NCBI GenBank assembly: GCA_902787145.1 | Contig: CADAEZ010000031.1 | Location: 1-35,668, forward strand | DNA from: an uncultured Ruminococcus sp. | Lineage (GTDB): Bacteria; Bacillota; Clostridia; Oscillospirales; Acutalibacteraceae | Length of the DNA stretch: 35,668 bases | Reading direction: 5' to 3' | In this document: piece by piece, positions 29,686 through 35,668 of the stretch | How the letters are laid out: the number at the start of each line of letters is the position of its first letter | How positions within the stretch are numbered: the first letter of the stretch is position 1 | Program-made: the position numbers and the translations under genes | Notes under the pieces: generated by a model | What the model saw: only the letters and a program-made list of their open reading frames with translations | Told to the model about the DNA's origin: nothing | Database searches by the model: none

Positions 29686-30558
29686 ATGAAAAAACTGATT
29701 CGACACATCAAGCATTTTCTGAACAAAAATAAACGCGACAATATCTCGGCTATGTCGGGACAGTCCGCGTTTTTTATCATACTTTCTTTTGTGCCGTTTC
29801 TGATGTTTATGTTCGCCGTGTCCTCTATGATATTCGATTTTGCGGGGATGAGCAGGGATCTGCTCAGGGAGGTACTGTCCGAGACCGGCGCTAACTGGCT
29901 CAACGGAATTATCTACGAAGCCTATCATCGCTCTTCCACCGTCGCGATATACACTATCATTATCGCGCTGTGGTCGGCCGGCAAGGGAATATACTCGATA
30001 ACCGACGGTATCAAGCGGATATACCGCCTTCCGGATCGCCATTTCTGGGTTCTGAAGCGGATTTTCGCTATGGGATACACGATAGTTCTGTTCCTGTCGA
30101 TTGCCCTGCTAATGATCGCCGTGGTTCTGTTCAGCACGCTCGACGATTATATAAAGCCGTTTTTATCGGCTATGCCGTTTGCCGAGTATGTGTCCTATAC
30201 ATTAATCTATATCGCGGTGTTCATCGTACTGACTCTGCTGCTTAATACGGCGATGAAGCTGTTTTTGATGCGCAAGGTCAGCAACAAAAAGTACGTTAAA
30301 TTCCGCACCCTTCTGCCCGGAACGGCGTTGACGTCGTTGTTGTGGATACTCTTCCTTATCGGGATCACGATATACAGCCGTTTAATCGGTTCGTCGCCGG
30401 TTTACGGCAGCCTCGGAGCCGTGATTATCGTGATGATATGGGTGTATTTTTCGATGTATATTCTGCTGTGCGGAGTACAGCTGAACTATATCTACCGCGA
30501 AGTGTTCGCCAATTTCAGATTCAAAAAAATCTTTAAAAAGAAGAAAGACAATGATTAA
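29686..30558 (+). CDS. YihY/BrkB family membrane protein
   Basis: About 290 residues; AAGAGG nine bases before the ATG at 29686 decides the start, while an in-frame ATG at 29641 lies inside the repeat element. Features of the YihY/UPF0761 family are NISAMSGQSAFFIILSFVPF, IALWSAGKGIYSITDGIKRIY, RFRTLLPGTALTSLLWILF-type core and SPVYGSLGAVIIVMIWVYFS. About six helices are present. The family was once annotated as ribonuclease BN; today it is regarded as a membrane protein of unknown, perhaps transport, function. Its last eight bases overlap the FliB-like gene, so the two are coupled. Confidence 0.9.
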   Translation: MKKLIRHIKHFLNKNKRDNISAMSGQSAFFIILSFVPFLMFMFAVSSMIFDFAGMSRDLLREVLSETGANWLNGIIYEAYHRSSTVAIYTIIIALWSAGKGIYSITDGIKRIYRLPDRHFWVLKRIFAMGYTIVLFLSIALLMIAVVLFSTLDDYIKPFLSAMPFAEYVSYTLIYIAVFIVLTLLLNTAMKLFLMRKVSNKKYVKFRTLLPGTALTSLLWILFLIGITIYSRLIGSSPVYGSLGAVIIVMIWVYFSMYILLCGVQLNYIYREVFANFRFKKIFKKKKDND

Positions 30559-31465
30559 TATTTATCCGTCATATTATAAGAATTTTAAGTGCGCCGCCGG
30601 TGACTGCGCCGATACCTGCTGCGCCAAGTGGGAGATCGTTGTTGACGAAGATTCCGCTAATTTCTATAAAGGAATTAAAACTCCGTTTGGCGACCGTCTC
30701 AGGAGTTCTCTGACAGTCGACACCGACGGCGATACGGTGTTTATAAACCGCAACAACCGCTGTCCGTTTCTGAACGATAGCAACCTGTGCGATATTTATA
30801 TCAACCTCGGCGGTGATAAGCTGTGCGATACCTGCGCTAAATTCCCGAGGTTTTCGACCTCATTCGGAGGCAGCAGGGAATGGGGAATATCTCTGTCCTG
30901 TCCGGCTGCATGCGAGCTGATTGTCGGCAGCGACCTTGAGCTTGAGACCGTGCCGGACGACGACGATCCCGACCTGAACGAGCTGGACGCCGAGGTTTTT
31001 CTTTATCTAAAAAAGGTTAGGGAGGCGGTTTTTTCGCGAATCAGGGACGGATTTACCCTGTCCGGAATGCTCGCCTTCGGCAAAGCGGTGGAGGAAAATA
31101 TAAATAACAGAGATTTTTCCGTGCCCGGATTTGATGATGAGGGAAAGCTATATTTCGATAAAAGAATATTAGAGAGATTTGAATATCTTACTGCCGAGGG
31201 CAGGGAGAAATTCTTATCGCTTAGTTCTTTGAAAGAAATAAAAGTCGATACGGTATATAAAAGGATTTTTGCCTACTATATCTATCGTTACCTTTTGGCT
31301 TCGGTGTATGACGGACGGTATTATAAGCCGTTTTACCTTAGCTGTCTGGCGCTGTCGGCGATTGACGCGCTGGCGTTACAGAAAGGTCTGCAGGTCTCTG
31401 AGGCGGCTGTGCTCTTCGCCAAGGAAATCGAACATTCCGACAAAAATATTGACATTCTCACATAG
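30551..31465 (+). CDS. FliB-like protein (flagellin lysine-N-methylase family)
   Basis: A 304-residue Cys-rich protein. YYKNFKCAAGDCADTCCAKW near the start, CPFLNDSNLCDIYINLG, LCDTCAKFPRF and LSLSCPAACE (here ISLSCPAACE) are the conserved blocks of the FliB family, with at least ten conserved cysteines likely to hold an iron-sulfur cluster. FliB methylates flagellin lysines in Salmonella, but many clostridial members live in genomes or loci without flagella, and no flagellar gene is visible here. Its target is therefore open. The start overlaps the end of the YihY gene. The ribU promoter overlaps its last codons. Confidence 0.85.
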   Translation: MINIYPSYYKNFKCAAGDCADTCCAKWEIVVDEDSANFYKGIKTPFGDRLRSSLTVDTDGDTVFINRNNRCPFLNDSNLCDIYINLGGDKLCDTCAKFPRFSTSFGGSREWGISLSCPAACELIVGSDLELETVPDDDDPDLNELDAEVFLYLKKVREAVFSRIRDGFTLSGMLAFGKAVEENINNRDFSVPGFDDEGKLYFDKRILERFEYLTAEGREKFLSLSSLKEIKVDTVYKRIFAYYIYRYLLASVYDGRYYKPFYLSCLALSAIDALALQKGLQVSEAAVLFAKEIEHSDKNIDILT

Positions 31466-31476
31466 CTGAGTATAAT
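31449..31476 (+). promoter_or_regulatory. Promoter of ribU
   Basis: TTGACA (31449-31454), 16-bp spacer, TATAAT (31471-31476). The -35 lies inside the last codons of the FliB-like gene, and the start point near 31483 is just before the FMN riboswitch. Confidence 0.85.
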
Positions 31477-31488
31477 AATATAAAGAAG

Positions 31489-31603
31489 TTGTCTTCGGGG
31501 CGGGGTGAGATTCCCCACCGGCGGTATAGCCCGCGAGCAGGTTTCCTGTTGAGTCTGTGAGATTCAGACGCCGACGGTATAGTCCGGATGAAAGAAGAAG
31601 TTT
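31489..31603 (+). promoter_or_regulatory. FMN riboswitch (RFN element)
   Basis: All conserved RFN blocks are present in order: TCTTCGGGGCGGGGTGAGAT, CCCCACCGGCGGTATAGCCC, GCGAGC, the variable stem GAGTCTGTGAGATTCAGACGCC, then GACGGTATAGTCCGGATGAA and AGAAGA. The outer helix pairs AGTTGTCTTC with GAAGAAGTT. It binds FMN and should stop ribU expression by favouring the terminator at 31614. Confidence 0.97.
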
Positions 31604-31613
31604 TCGAAAAATT

Positions 31614-31646
31614 CCCGTTGCGTAATCGCGGCGGGTTTTCTTTTTG
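31614..31646 (+). terminator. Riboswitch-controlled terminator before ribU
   Basis: CCCGTTGCG (31614-31622) pairs with CGCGGCGGG (31627-31635), with two G-U pairs, followed by TTTTCTTTTT. It is the natural expression platform of the FMN riboswitch. Confidence 0.85.
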
Positions 31647-31695
31647 AAAACACCTCGGCTTCAACTCCTATAAATTTTTATTAGGAGGTCATACT

Positions 31696-32361
31696 ATGAC
31701 AAATTCAAACCGGGCAAAAACAATTTGCTCACTCGCTATGCTTACGGCTCTCGCCGTTGCCGCGGACTTATTCCTGCGGTTGCCGAACATCTCGGGCTTT
31801 CTTACTTATGAGCCCAAGGACGTAATCCTCACTATCGGTGCGTTTATCTACGGCCCTGTATACGGCCTTGTAATGGCGCTGATAACCTGTACCGTCGAGA
31901 TGTTTACCGTCAGCACCACCGGACCGATCGGACTGTTGATGAACTTTTTGTCCTCGGCTGTGTTTATCGGCGTCAGCTCGGTGATCTATCACCGCAAAAA
32001 AACTATTTCCAGAGCGATAATCGGACTTGTGTCGGGCTCGCTTTCGATGATAGTTATAATGCTTTTATGGAATTATATTATGACGCCGATCTATATGGGC
32101 GTACCCAGAGAAGCGGTGCTCGCCATGTTCCCGACCGTGCTGATTCCGTTCAACGCGATAAAGGCCGGGCTCAACTCGGCGCTGGTGCTGTTTTTGTACA
32201 AGGGCGCTGTTACCGCGCTGAGAAAATCCGGACTTGTGGCGGAGAGGGAATCCTCCGACAACGAAAACAAGCGTATGAATACCGTTATAATCGCTGTAGT
32301 ATCGGCGCTTTTGGTGGCGACTATGCTACTGGTGCTGCTGATATTCGCAGGTATCCTGTAA
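31696..32361 (+). CDS. ribU: Riboflavin ECF transporter S component RibU
   Basis: A 221-residue membrane protein and the substrate-binding subunit for riboflavin in an energy-coupling-factor transporter. Family marks are ALAVAADLFLRLP, FLTYEPKDVILTIGAFIYGP, EMFTVSTTGPIGLLMNFLSS and the C-terminal IPFNAIKAGLNSALVLFLYK. The FMN riboswitch upstream supports the vitamin. It needs the ATPase and T component encoded elsewhere. Unlike usual RibU (six helices, roughly 190-205 residues), it has a charged linker (ERESSDNENKRM) and a seventh hydrophobic helix at the end. AGGAGG precedes the ATG. Confidence 0.93.
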   Translation: MTNSNRAKTICSLAMLTALAVAADLFLRLPNISGFLTYEPKDVILTIGAFIYGPVYGLVMALITCTVEMFTVSTTGPIGLLMNFLSSAVFIGVSSVIYHRKKTISRAIIGLVSGSLSMIVIMLLWNYIMTPIYMGVPREAVLAMFPTVLIPFNAIKAGLNSALVLFLYKGAVTALRKSGLVAERESSDNENKRMNTVIIAVVSALLVATMLLVLLIFAGIL

Positions 32362-32364
32362 CGC

Positions 32365-32392
32365 TTGACATTTTAGCGAATAAGAATATAAT
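32365..32392 (+). promoter_or_regulatory. Promoter of folT
   Basis: TTGACA (32365-32370), 16-bp spacer, TATAAT (32387-32392), directly after the ribU stop. Transcription would start near 32399, at the first base of the THF aptamer. Confidence 0.85.
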
Positions 32393-32398
32393 AGAGTA

Positions 32399-32506
32399 GT
32401 AAGCAGAGTAGAAGCCCGCGCGTGAAGTGTCCTTTGAACGGGGAGTTGTCAGAGGAACGAAAATCTCTATGATTGCGGTGCCGGCTTCGCATCCCACTGT
32501 AATAGA
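32399..32506 (+). promoter_or_regulatory. Tetrahydrofolate (THF) riboswitch
   Basis: The class I THF aptamer is recognised by GCAGAGTAGA, GCGCGTGAAGTG, GAACGGGGAGTTGTCA, GGAACGAA, GCGGTGCCGGC and GCATCCCACTGT in the standard order. It stands between the promoter and folT, and its neighbouring terminator at 32516 is the likely expression platform. Confidence 0.93.
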
Positions 32507-32515
32507 ACGAATTAT

Positions 32516-32541
32516 CGGGACTGCGGCTGCGGTCCCGTTTT
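32516..32541 (+). terminator. Riboswitch-controlled terminator before folT
   Basis: CGGGACTGC (32516-32524) pairs with GCGGTCCCG (32529-32537), with one G-U pair, followed by TTTTCC. Confidence 0.8.
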
Positions 32542-32569
32542 CCTTATGTTTAGGAAAGGATTGACACTA

Positions 32570-33133
32570 ATGACATTGAAAGAAAAAACTTTTAATTCCG
32601 CAAAAGAACTAAGCAATCTATTCTCGCTGACGGCGTTGGGTATGCTCCTGGCGCTGAGGATAATCCTCGGCATCTTCGCCAACTCCACAATGCCGATGTT
32701 CGGCAACCTTGTTAAGATCAGCTTCAATTTTCTGCCGATAGCGATTGCCGCGGCGATGTTCGGTCCGATAGGGGCGGCACTGATCGGAGGCCTGGGCGAC
32801 ATAATCTCATTCTTCCTCAACAGCGCGGGCGGCACATATTTCCCCGGCTTTACGCTCAACGGAATACTCACGGGACTGATAATCGGCTATTTTCTTTATA
32901 AGAATAATATTACGGTAAAAACCGTACTTATTTCCTGGGCAATCAACGCTGTGCTGATAGAGATACTATTGTCCGGCTACTGGCTGTACTTTATCTACGG
33001 AGCCGGTCAGGGCACGACCTTCTGGTTCTATCTGTGGACAAGGGCAATCAGCGAGGCGATAAAGTTTGTACCCACCGTGCTGATTATCCTTGCGGTAGGA
33101 AAAGCGGTAGGGAAAATCAAGATTTACAATTGA
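32570..33133 (+). CDS. folT: Folate ECF transporter S component FolT
   Basis: About 187 residues with six hydrophobic helices; the start at 32570 is set by AGGAAAGGA. Signatures of FolT are LRIILGIFANSTMPMFGN, VKISFNFLPIAIAAAMFGP, GGLGDIISFFLNSAGGTYFPG and FTLNGILTGLIIGYFLY. It binds folates for an ECF transporter whose energising module is not in this window. The THF riboswitch upstream confirms the ligand. The stop codon TGA (33131-33133) lies within the first heptad TTGATAA of the adjoining repeat element, so the C-terminus may have been set by that insertion. Confidence 0.95.
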   Translation: MTLKEKTFNSAKELSNLFSLTALGMLLALRIILGIFANSTMPMFGNLVKISFNFLPIAIAAAMFGPIGAALIGGLGDIISFFLNSAGGTYFPGFTLNGILTGLIIGYFLYKNNITVKTVLISWAINAVLIEILLSGYWLYFIYGAGQGTTFWFYLWTRAISEAIKFVPTVLIILAVGKAVGKIKIYN

Positions 33134-33291
33134 TAATTGAGAATTGAGAATTGAGAATGTTGGTCGAGCAGACAGATAACTTTTTTAGAAGCGCCTGTCT
33201 CCCGACCATATTATTATGCTCCGCAAGCGGAGCTTGCATATGAATTAATTCGGGCAGATAAGTTCATTTTACGATGAACCTATCTGCCCGT
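33130..33291. repeat. Heptad-ended repeat element, copy B (one end missing)
   Basis: TTGATAA then TTGAGAA three times (33130-33157) form the left end. The inner part from about 33160 is the reverse complement of copy A, including ATGCTCCGCAAGCGGAGCTT and the 16-bp stem CGGGCAGATAAGTTCAT with its partner. The right heptads are missing, and the GTCATCCTGAGT repeat starts six bases on, which suggests truncation. Confidence 0.85.
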
Positions 33292-33296
33292 AACTC

Positions 33297-33440
33297 GTCA
33301 TCCTGAGTGGAGCGAAGCGGAATCGAAGGATCCCCTTCCTCTTTATAATGTCAGTATTTAGTAACCGTCATCTGTCATTGTGGGATCCTTCGGCAAGCTC
33401 AGGATGACGCTTTTTTATCCTTCGGCAAGCTCAGGATGAC
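33297..33440. repeat. Dispersed GTCATCCTGAGC repeat, third copy
   Basis: It opens GTCATCCTGAGTGGAGCGAA and ends with two tandem, inverted units of ATCCTTCGGCAAGCTCAGGA (33386-33440). The interior CATCTGTCATTGTGGGATCC is the reverse of the block in the first copy. Together with copy B it fills the 310-base gap between folT and the LicD gene; no gene is seen there. Confidence 0.8.
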
Positions 33441-33443
33441 GCT

Positions 33444-34280
33444 TTATCTACATGGTTTATCCAAATCCAAAAGTTTCAGGTCGTGCGTAACTACCTGTTC
33501 TTCCTTTGGCGGAGGGGTCATATAGTCGGCTCCGAACGCCAGGCTGAGGTATTCCCTGTAGCCCCTCATAACCTTAAACTTTTCGCCCTCAAACTCAATC
33601 TCCACGGTCGAGTCAAACAACTCCTTGGGATACTCGTTTTTCATTATCCTAGGCCCCGCGCACAGCTCGCAAATATAGTCGCAGTCGTCGATTTTGTATT
33701 TGGTCATATGCCTTTCGGCGAGCTTCCAGATTTTTTTGCGGATCTTATAACCGCGGAATATGCCGAGCAAAAGCTTGCTGCCCAATGTCATAATACCGCC
33801 GTGCTTTTCAGGAACAGTCTGAGCCCTGAACAGCGAGTAGATTATGCACCAGAAGAGCTGGAATTTCTTTTTTAATCCCGACGGTCTCGGGTCGAGAGGG
33901 AAGATGTCGAACGCTACGCCGTGAGGTATATCCAGGTCCTCCTGATAGTTTTTTACGAGGGTAGCGCTTGTGTCTACCAAAGTGGCAAAGCAGTTGCGCG
34001 TAAAGGTCTCGTCCGTCTCGTTAAGCAGGATAAACCGCTCGCTCGGATTCTCCTTTAAGTATGTATCAATAAACTTTTGATAGTCCTCTCGCGGCAAAAA
34101 CACGTCCGCGTCGTCATCCCAGGGGATAAAGCCCCCGTATCTCAGCGCGCCGATAAGACATCCGCCGCACACATAGTACGTGATGTCGTGTTTGTCGCAG
34201 AAATCGCGAAAATATCTGAGCAAATCTAGCTCCCTGAGCTGCAGTCCGCGCAGCTCGTCCGGGCTGAGAGTGATTGACAT
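33444..34280 (-). CDS. LicD family protein (phosphotransferase of cell-surface glycans)
   Basis: About 278 residues. The ATG at 34280 follows GAGG with a suitable gap; codons upstream overlap the previous gene. LicD features are complete: ELDLLRYFRDFCDKHDITYY, CGGCLIGALRYGGFIPWDDDADVFLPREDYQKF with the metal-binding DDD, and IPHGVAFDIFPLDPRP. LicD enzymes transfer phosphocholine or other phospho-groups to teichoic acids, lipopolysaccharide or glycans. It is the third gene of a minus-strand operon after a glycosyltransferase, ten bases downstream, so it probably decorates the glycan that the operon builds. Confidence 0.92.
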   Translation of the reverse strand: MSITLSPDELRGLQLRELDLLRYFRDFCDKHDITYYVCGGCLIGALRYGGFIPWDDDADVFLPREDYQKFIDTYLKENPSERFILLNETDETFTRNCFATLVDTSATLVKNYQEDLDIPHGVAFDIFPLDPRPSGLKKKFQLFWCIIYSLFRAQTVPEKHGGIMTLGSKLLLGIFRGYKIRKKIWKLAERHMTKYKIDDCDYICELCAGPRIMKNEYPKELFDSTVEIEFEGEKFKVMRGYREYLSLAFGADYMTPPPKEEQVVTHDLKLLDLDKPCR

Positions 34281-34290
34281 ATCTACCTCG

Positions 34291-35337
34291 TTATTGTTCT
34301 TCTGTAGAATTATCCTGCTGAGCCTCAAGCTTCTTTTGTTTTTTAAGCTTATGCTTCCAGAACGGAATATCAAGTATGCCGACGATTGTGCCGAGTCCGT
34401 AGCTGATGTGCATCAGCGGAAACAGGAACGGCAGCAAAAAGAACTGCGGCTGAATATCTCTCATTGTAAAGCAGCTTACGGTGTTTACAAAGTCAAACAT
34501 CGAGTACAAAAGCAGCAGTATCTCGAACAACAGCGGATATCCCAGCAGCGCGATAACCGCCGTGCATAAAAGCGCCGATACAAACAGGAAGGGCGCAAAG
34601 TGGTAGTAGGACAGGCATTTGGGCGCCTCGGACAGCGTAAGTCCTATCCAAAGCCCGTTGGAAAACTTCTGCTTTATCATAGATTTAAGCGTGTTTCTGG
34701 TATGCTGATACGATATGATCTCCGGGTTAAAGCAGATTTTGAATCCCGCCTTATGAATCCTGTAGTGGATCTCATTATCCTCGGTACGGGTCAGGTTTTC
34801 GTTAAAAAATCCAACCTTGTCAAACACCTTGCGCTTGTACGCGCCGTGGAACAGCGAGTTTACGTAGGTTTTGCCCTGCTGACGGCGGTAGGGAGCTATG
34901 GAGCTGCCGAACATCGAGGTCTCAACCAGCAGCAGCGTCTCCTTCCACGGAGTTTTTTCGTCAATAATATTGGGGCGGAATCCGCCGCATATATCCTCGT
35001 CCTTTAGCGTTTTGATGTTCTTTTCGATGAAGTCGGTGGGAATCGAGGCGTGAGCGTCAATCCTGACAACCGCGTCTCCGCTGTAGTTGTTAAGCACCAC
35101 GTTCCAGCCGCAGGGCTGAGTGCGCTTGGGGTTGGAGAGCACCTTGACGTCATAGAAATCATCCTTGTTGTTTTTGCGGAAGGTTTCCATAATTACTTTG
35201 GTGTTATCCGTAGAGTTACCGTCAACAAGCAGAACCTCGATTTTTTTGTGGTCATAGGTCTGGGCGCAAATGTCCTTGAGCAGTGAGCCCAGCGAGTTCT
35301 TCTCGTTGTAAGCGATTACGCCTACTGTAATTATCAT
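34291..35337 (-). CDS. Family 2 glycosyltransferase with C-terminal membrane helices
   Basis: A 348-residue GT-A enzyme. ITVGVIAYNEKNSLGSLLKD and VLLVDGNSTDNT form the nucleotide-sugar site; VRIDAHASIP supplies the D-x-H metal motif in place of DxD; TRTEDNEIHYRIHKAGFKI contains the ED catalytic base. Residues about 245-330 contain three to four hydrophobic helices, anchoring it in the membrane as in succinoglycan or exopolysaccharide transferases (ExoA-like). The stop and start codons of this gene and the upstream partial gene overlap by four bases (ATGA), so translation is coupled. Confidence 0.92.
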   Translation of the reverse strand: MIITVGVIAYNEKNSLGSLLKDICAQTYDHKKIEVLLVDGNSTDNTKVIMETFRKNNKDDFYDVKVLSNPKRTQPCGWNVVLNNYSGDAVVRIDAHASIPTDFIEKNIKTLKDEDICGGFRPNIIDEKTPWKETLLLVETSMFGSSIAPYRRQQGKTYVNSLFHGAYKRKVFDKVGFFNENLTRTEDNEIHYRIHKAGFKICFNPEIISYQHTRNTLKSMIKQKFSNGLWIGLTLSEAPKCLSYYHFAPFLFVSALLCTAVIALLGYPLLFEILLLLYSMFDFVNTVSCFTMRDIQPQFFLLPFLFPLMHISYGLGTIVGILDIPFWKHKLKKQKKLEAQQDNSTEEQ

Positions 35338-35668
35338 ATCATCTTACCGTCCTTGTAAAGTTTAAACAGCCATTTTGCCGAGGTCGCCGCGGATGTGAGC
35401 ATATATGGCAGCACATACAGCGCCGGCAATACGAAAAAGCACAGAGCCATATACGGCAAAAAAGTGCAGAAAAGCATATATATATCGCCTCTGCGTTTTT
35501 TTACGACATAGCCTGTTACACGAAAAGCCGTCGAAATATCTATATAATCGTCGTCATTGTACAAAAACTCAGTCCAAAAGTATTTCAGCGTGTTCAGCAC
35601 ATATGCCGCCAGTCCAAGCGCGAAGAAAATACTCTGAAAAACAAGCCCCGCGCGGCTGCTGCCCGAAT
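35334..35668 (-). CDS. Membrane protein of the glycan operon, 5' end outside the window
   Basis: The frame stays open from the stop at 35334 to the window edge (111 codons), so the gene continues beyond. It reads through GSSRAGLVFQSIFFALGLAA and LNTLKYFWTEFLYNDDDYID to a hydrophobic segment (IYMLFCTFLPYMALCFFVLP) and ends KLYKDGKMI. Two or three helices are visible. An internal GTG at 35600 has no ribosome site. The function is not recognised; a membrane enzyme of polysaccharide assembly is likely from its place just before the glycosyltransferase. Confidence 0.7.
   Translation of the reverse strand, partial: SGSSRAGLVFQSIFFALGLAAYVLNTLKYFWTEFLYNDDDYIDISTAFRVTGYVVKKRRGDIYMLFCTFLPYMALCFFVLPALYVLPYMLTSAATSAKWLFKLYKDGKMI

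Overview
The window looks like the chromosome of an anaerobic Firmicute of the Ruminococcus / Oscillospiraceae type. This is inferred from a dockerin-bearing leucine-rich-repeat protein, a CotH protein and a beta-helix protein with Lys-rich FN3-like domains, FMN and tetrahydrofolate riboswitches on ECF vitamin transporters, an acetate kinase and a tmcAL gene. No 16S or other marker is present, so the species is not fixed.

Region 1 (1 to about 9,700) is AT-rich and accessory. A tightly packed plus-strand cluster (113-5466) encodes a three-helix membrane protein, an AstD-like aldehyde dehydrogenase, an unrecognised possible ATP-grasp-like protein, a RaSEA-like radical SAM enzyme and a serine beta-lactamase-like hydrolase, followed by a 46-residue membrane peptide. 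I do not recognise this combination. Two of its genes lose their frame at A-tracts: A20 in the ATP-grasp-like gene, and the heptamer A AAA AAG in the hydrolase gene. In each case a sensible C-terminus continues in another frame. Beyond a shared terminator lie, on the minus strand, a DUF5131 (three-Cys) / TcmP pair, a TnpV gene with a small partner, and a membrane-anchored PD-(D/E)XK-like protein. The region ends at a tRNA-Ala(CGC) gene, where base composition changes.

Region 2 (about 9,950 to 18,000) carries exported proteins: a CotH-domain protein, a GDPD lipoprotein, a very large beta-helix/Big2/FN3 protein and a transglutaminase-like protein. Region 3 (18,200 to 26,700) holds a membrane diguanylate cyclase, a patatin-like lipase, tmcAL, ackA, two small membrane proteins, an Lgt paralogue and a BspA-type LRR-dockerin protein. 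Region 4 (26,900 to 33,150) is transport: a polar amino-acid ABC transporter (binding protein, permease, ATPase), a YihY/BrkB protein overlapping a FliB-like protein, then ribU under an FMN riboswitch and folT under a THF riboswitch. Region 5 (33,440 to the end) is a minus-strand glycan operon with LicD, a family-2 glycosyltransferase and a gene cut by the window edge.

The intergenic DNA is unusually rich in small dispersed repeats. One family of about 190 bp has both ends built of four 7-bp tandem units, with different unit sequences in different copies. A second family carries the GTCATCCTGAGC...GAAGGATCC core. There is also a 150-bp MITE-like element. Several stand directly at stop codons.
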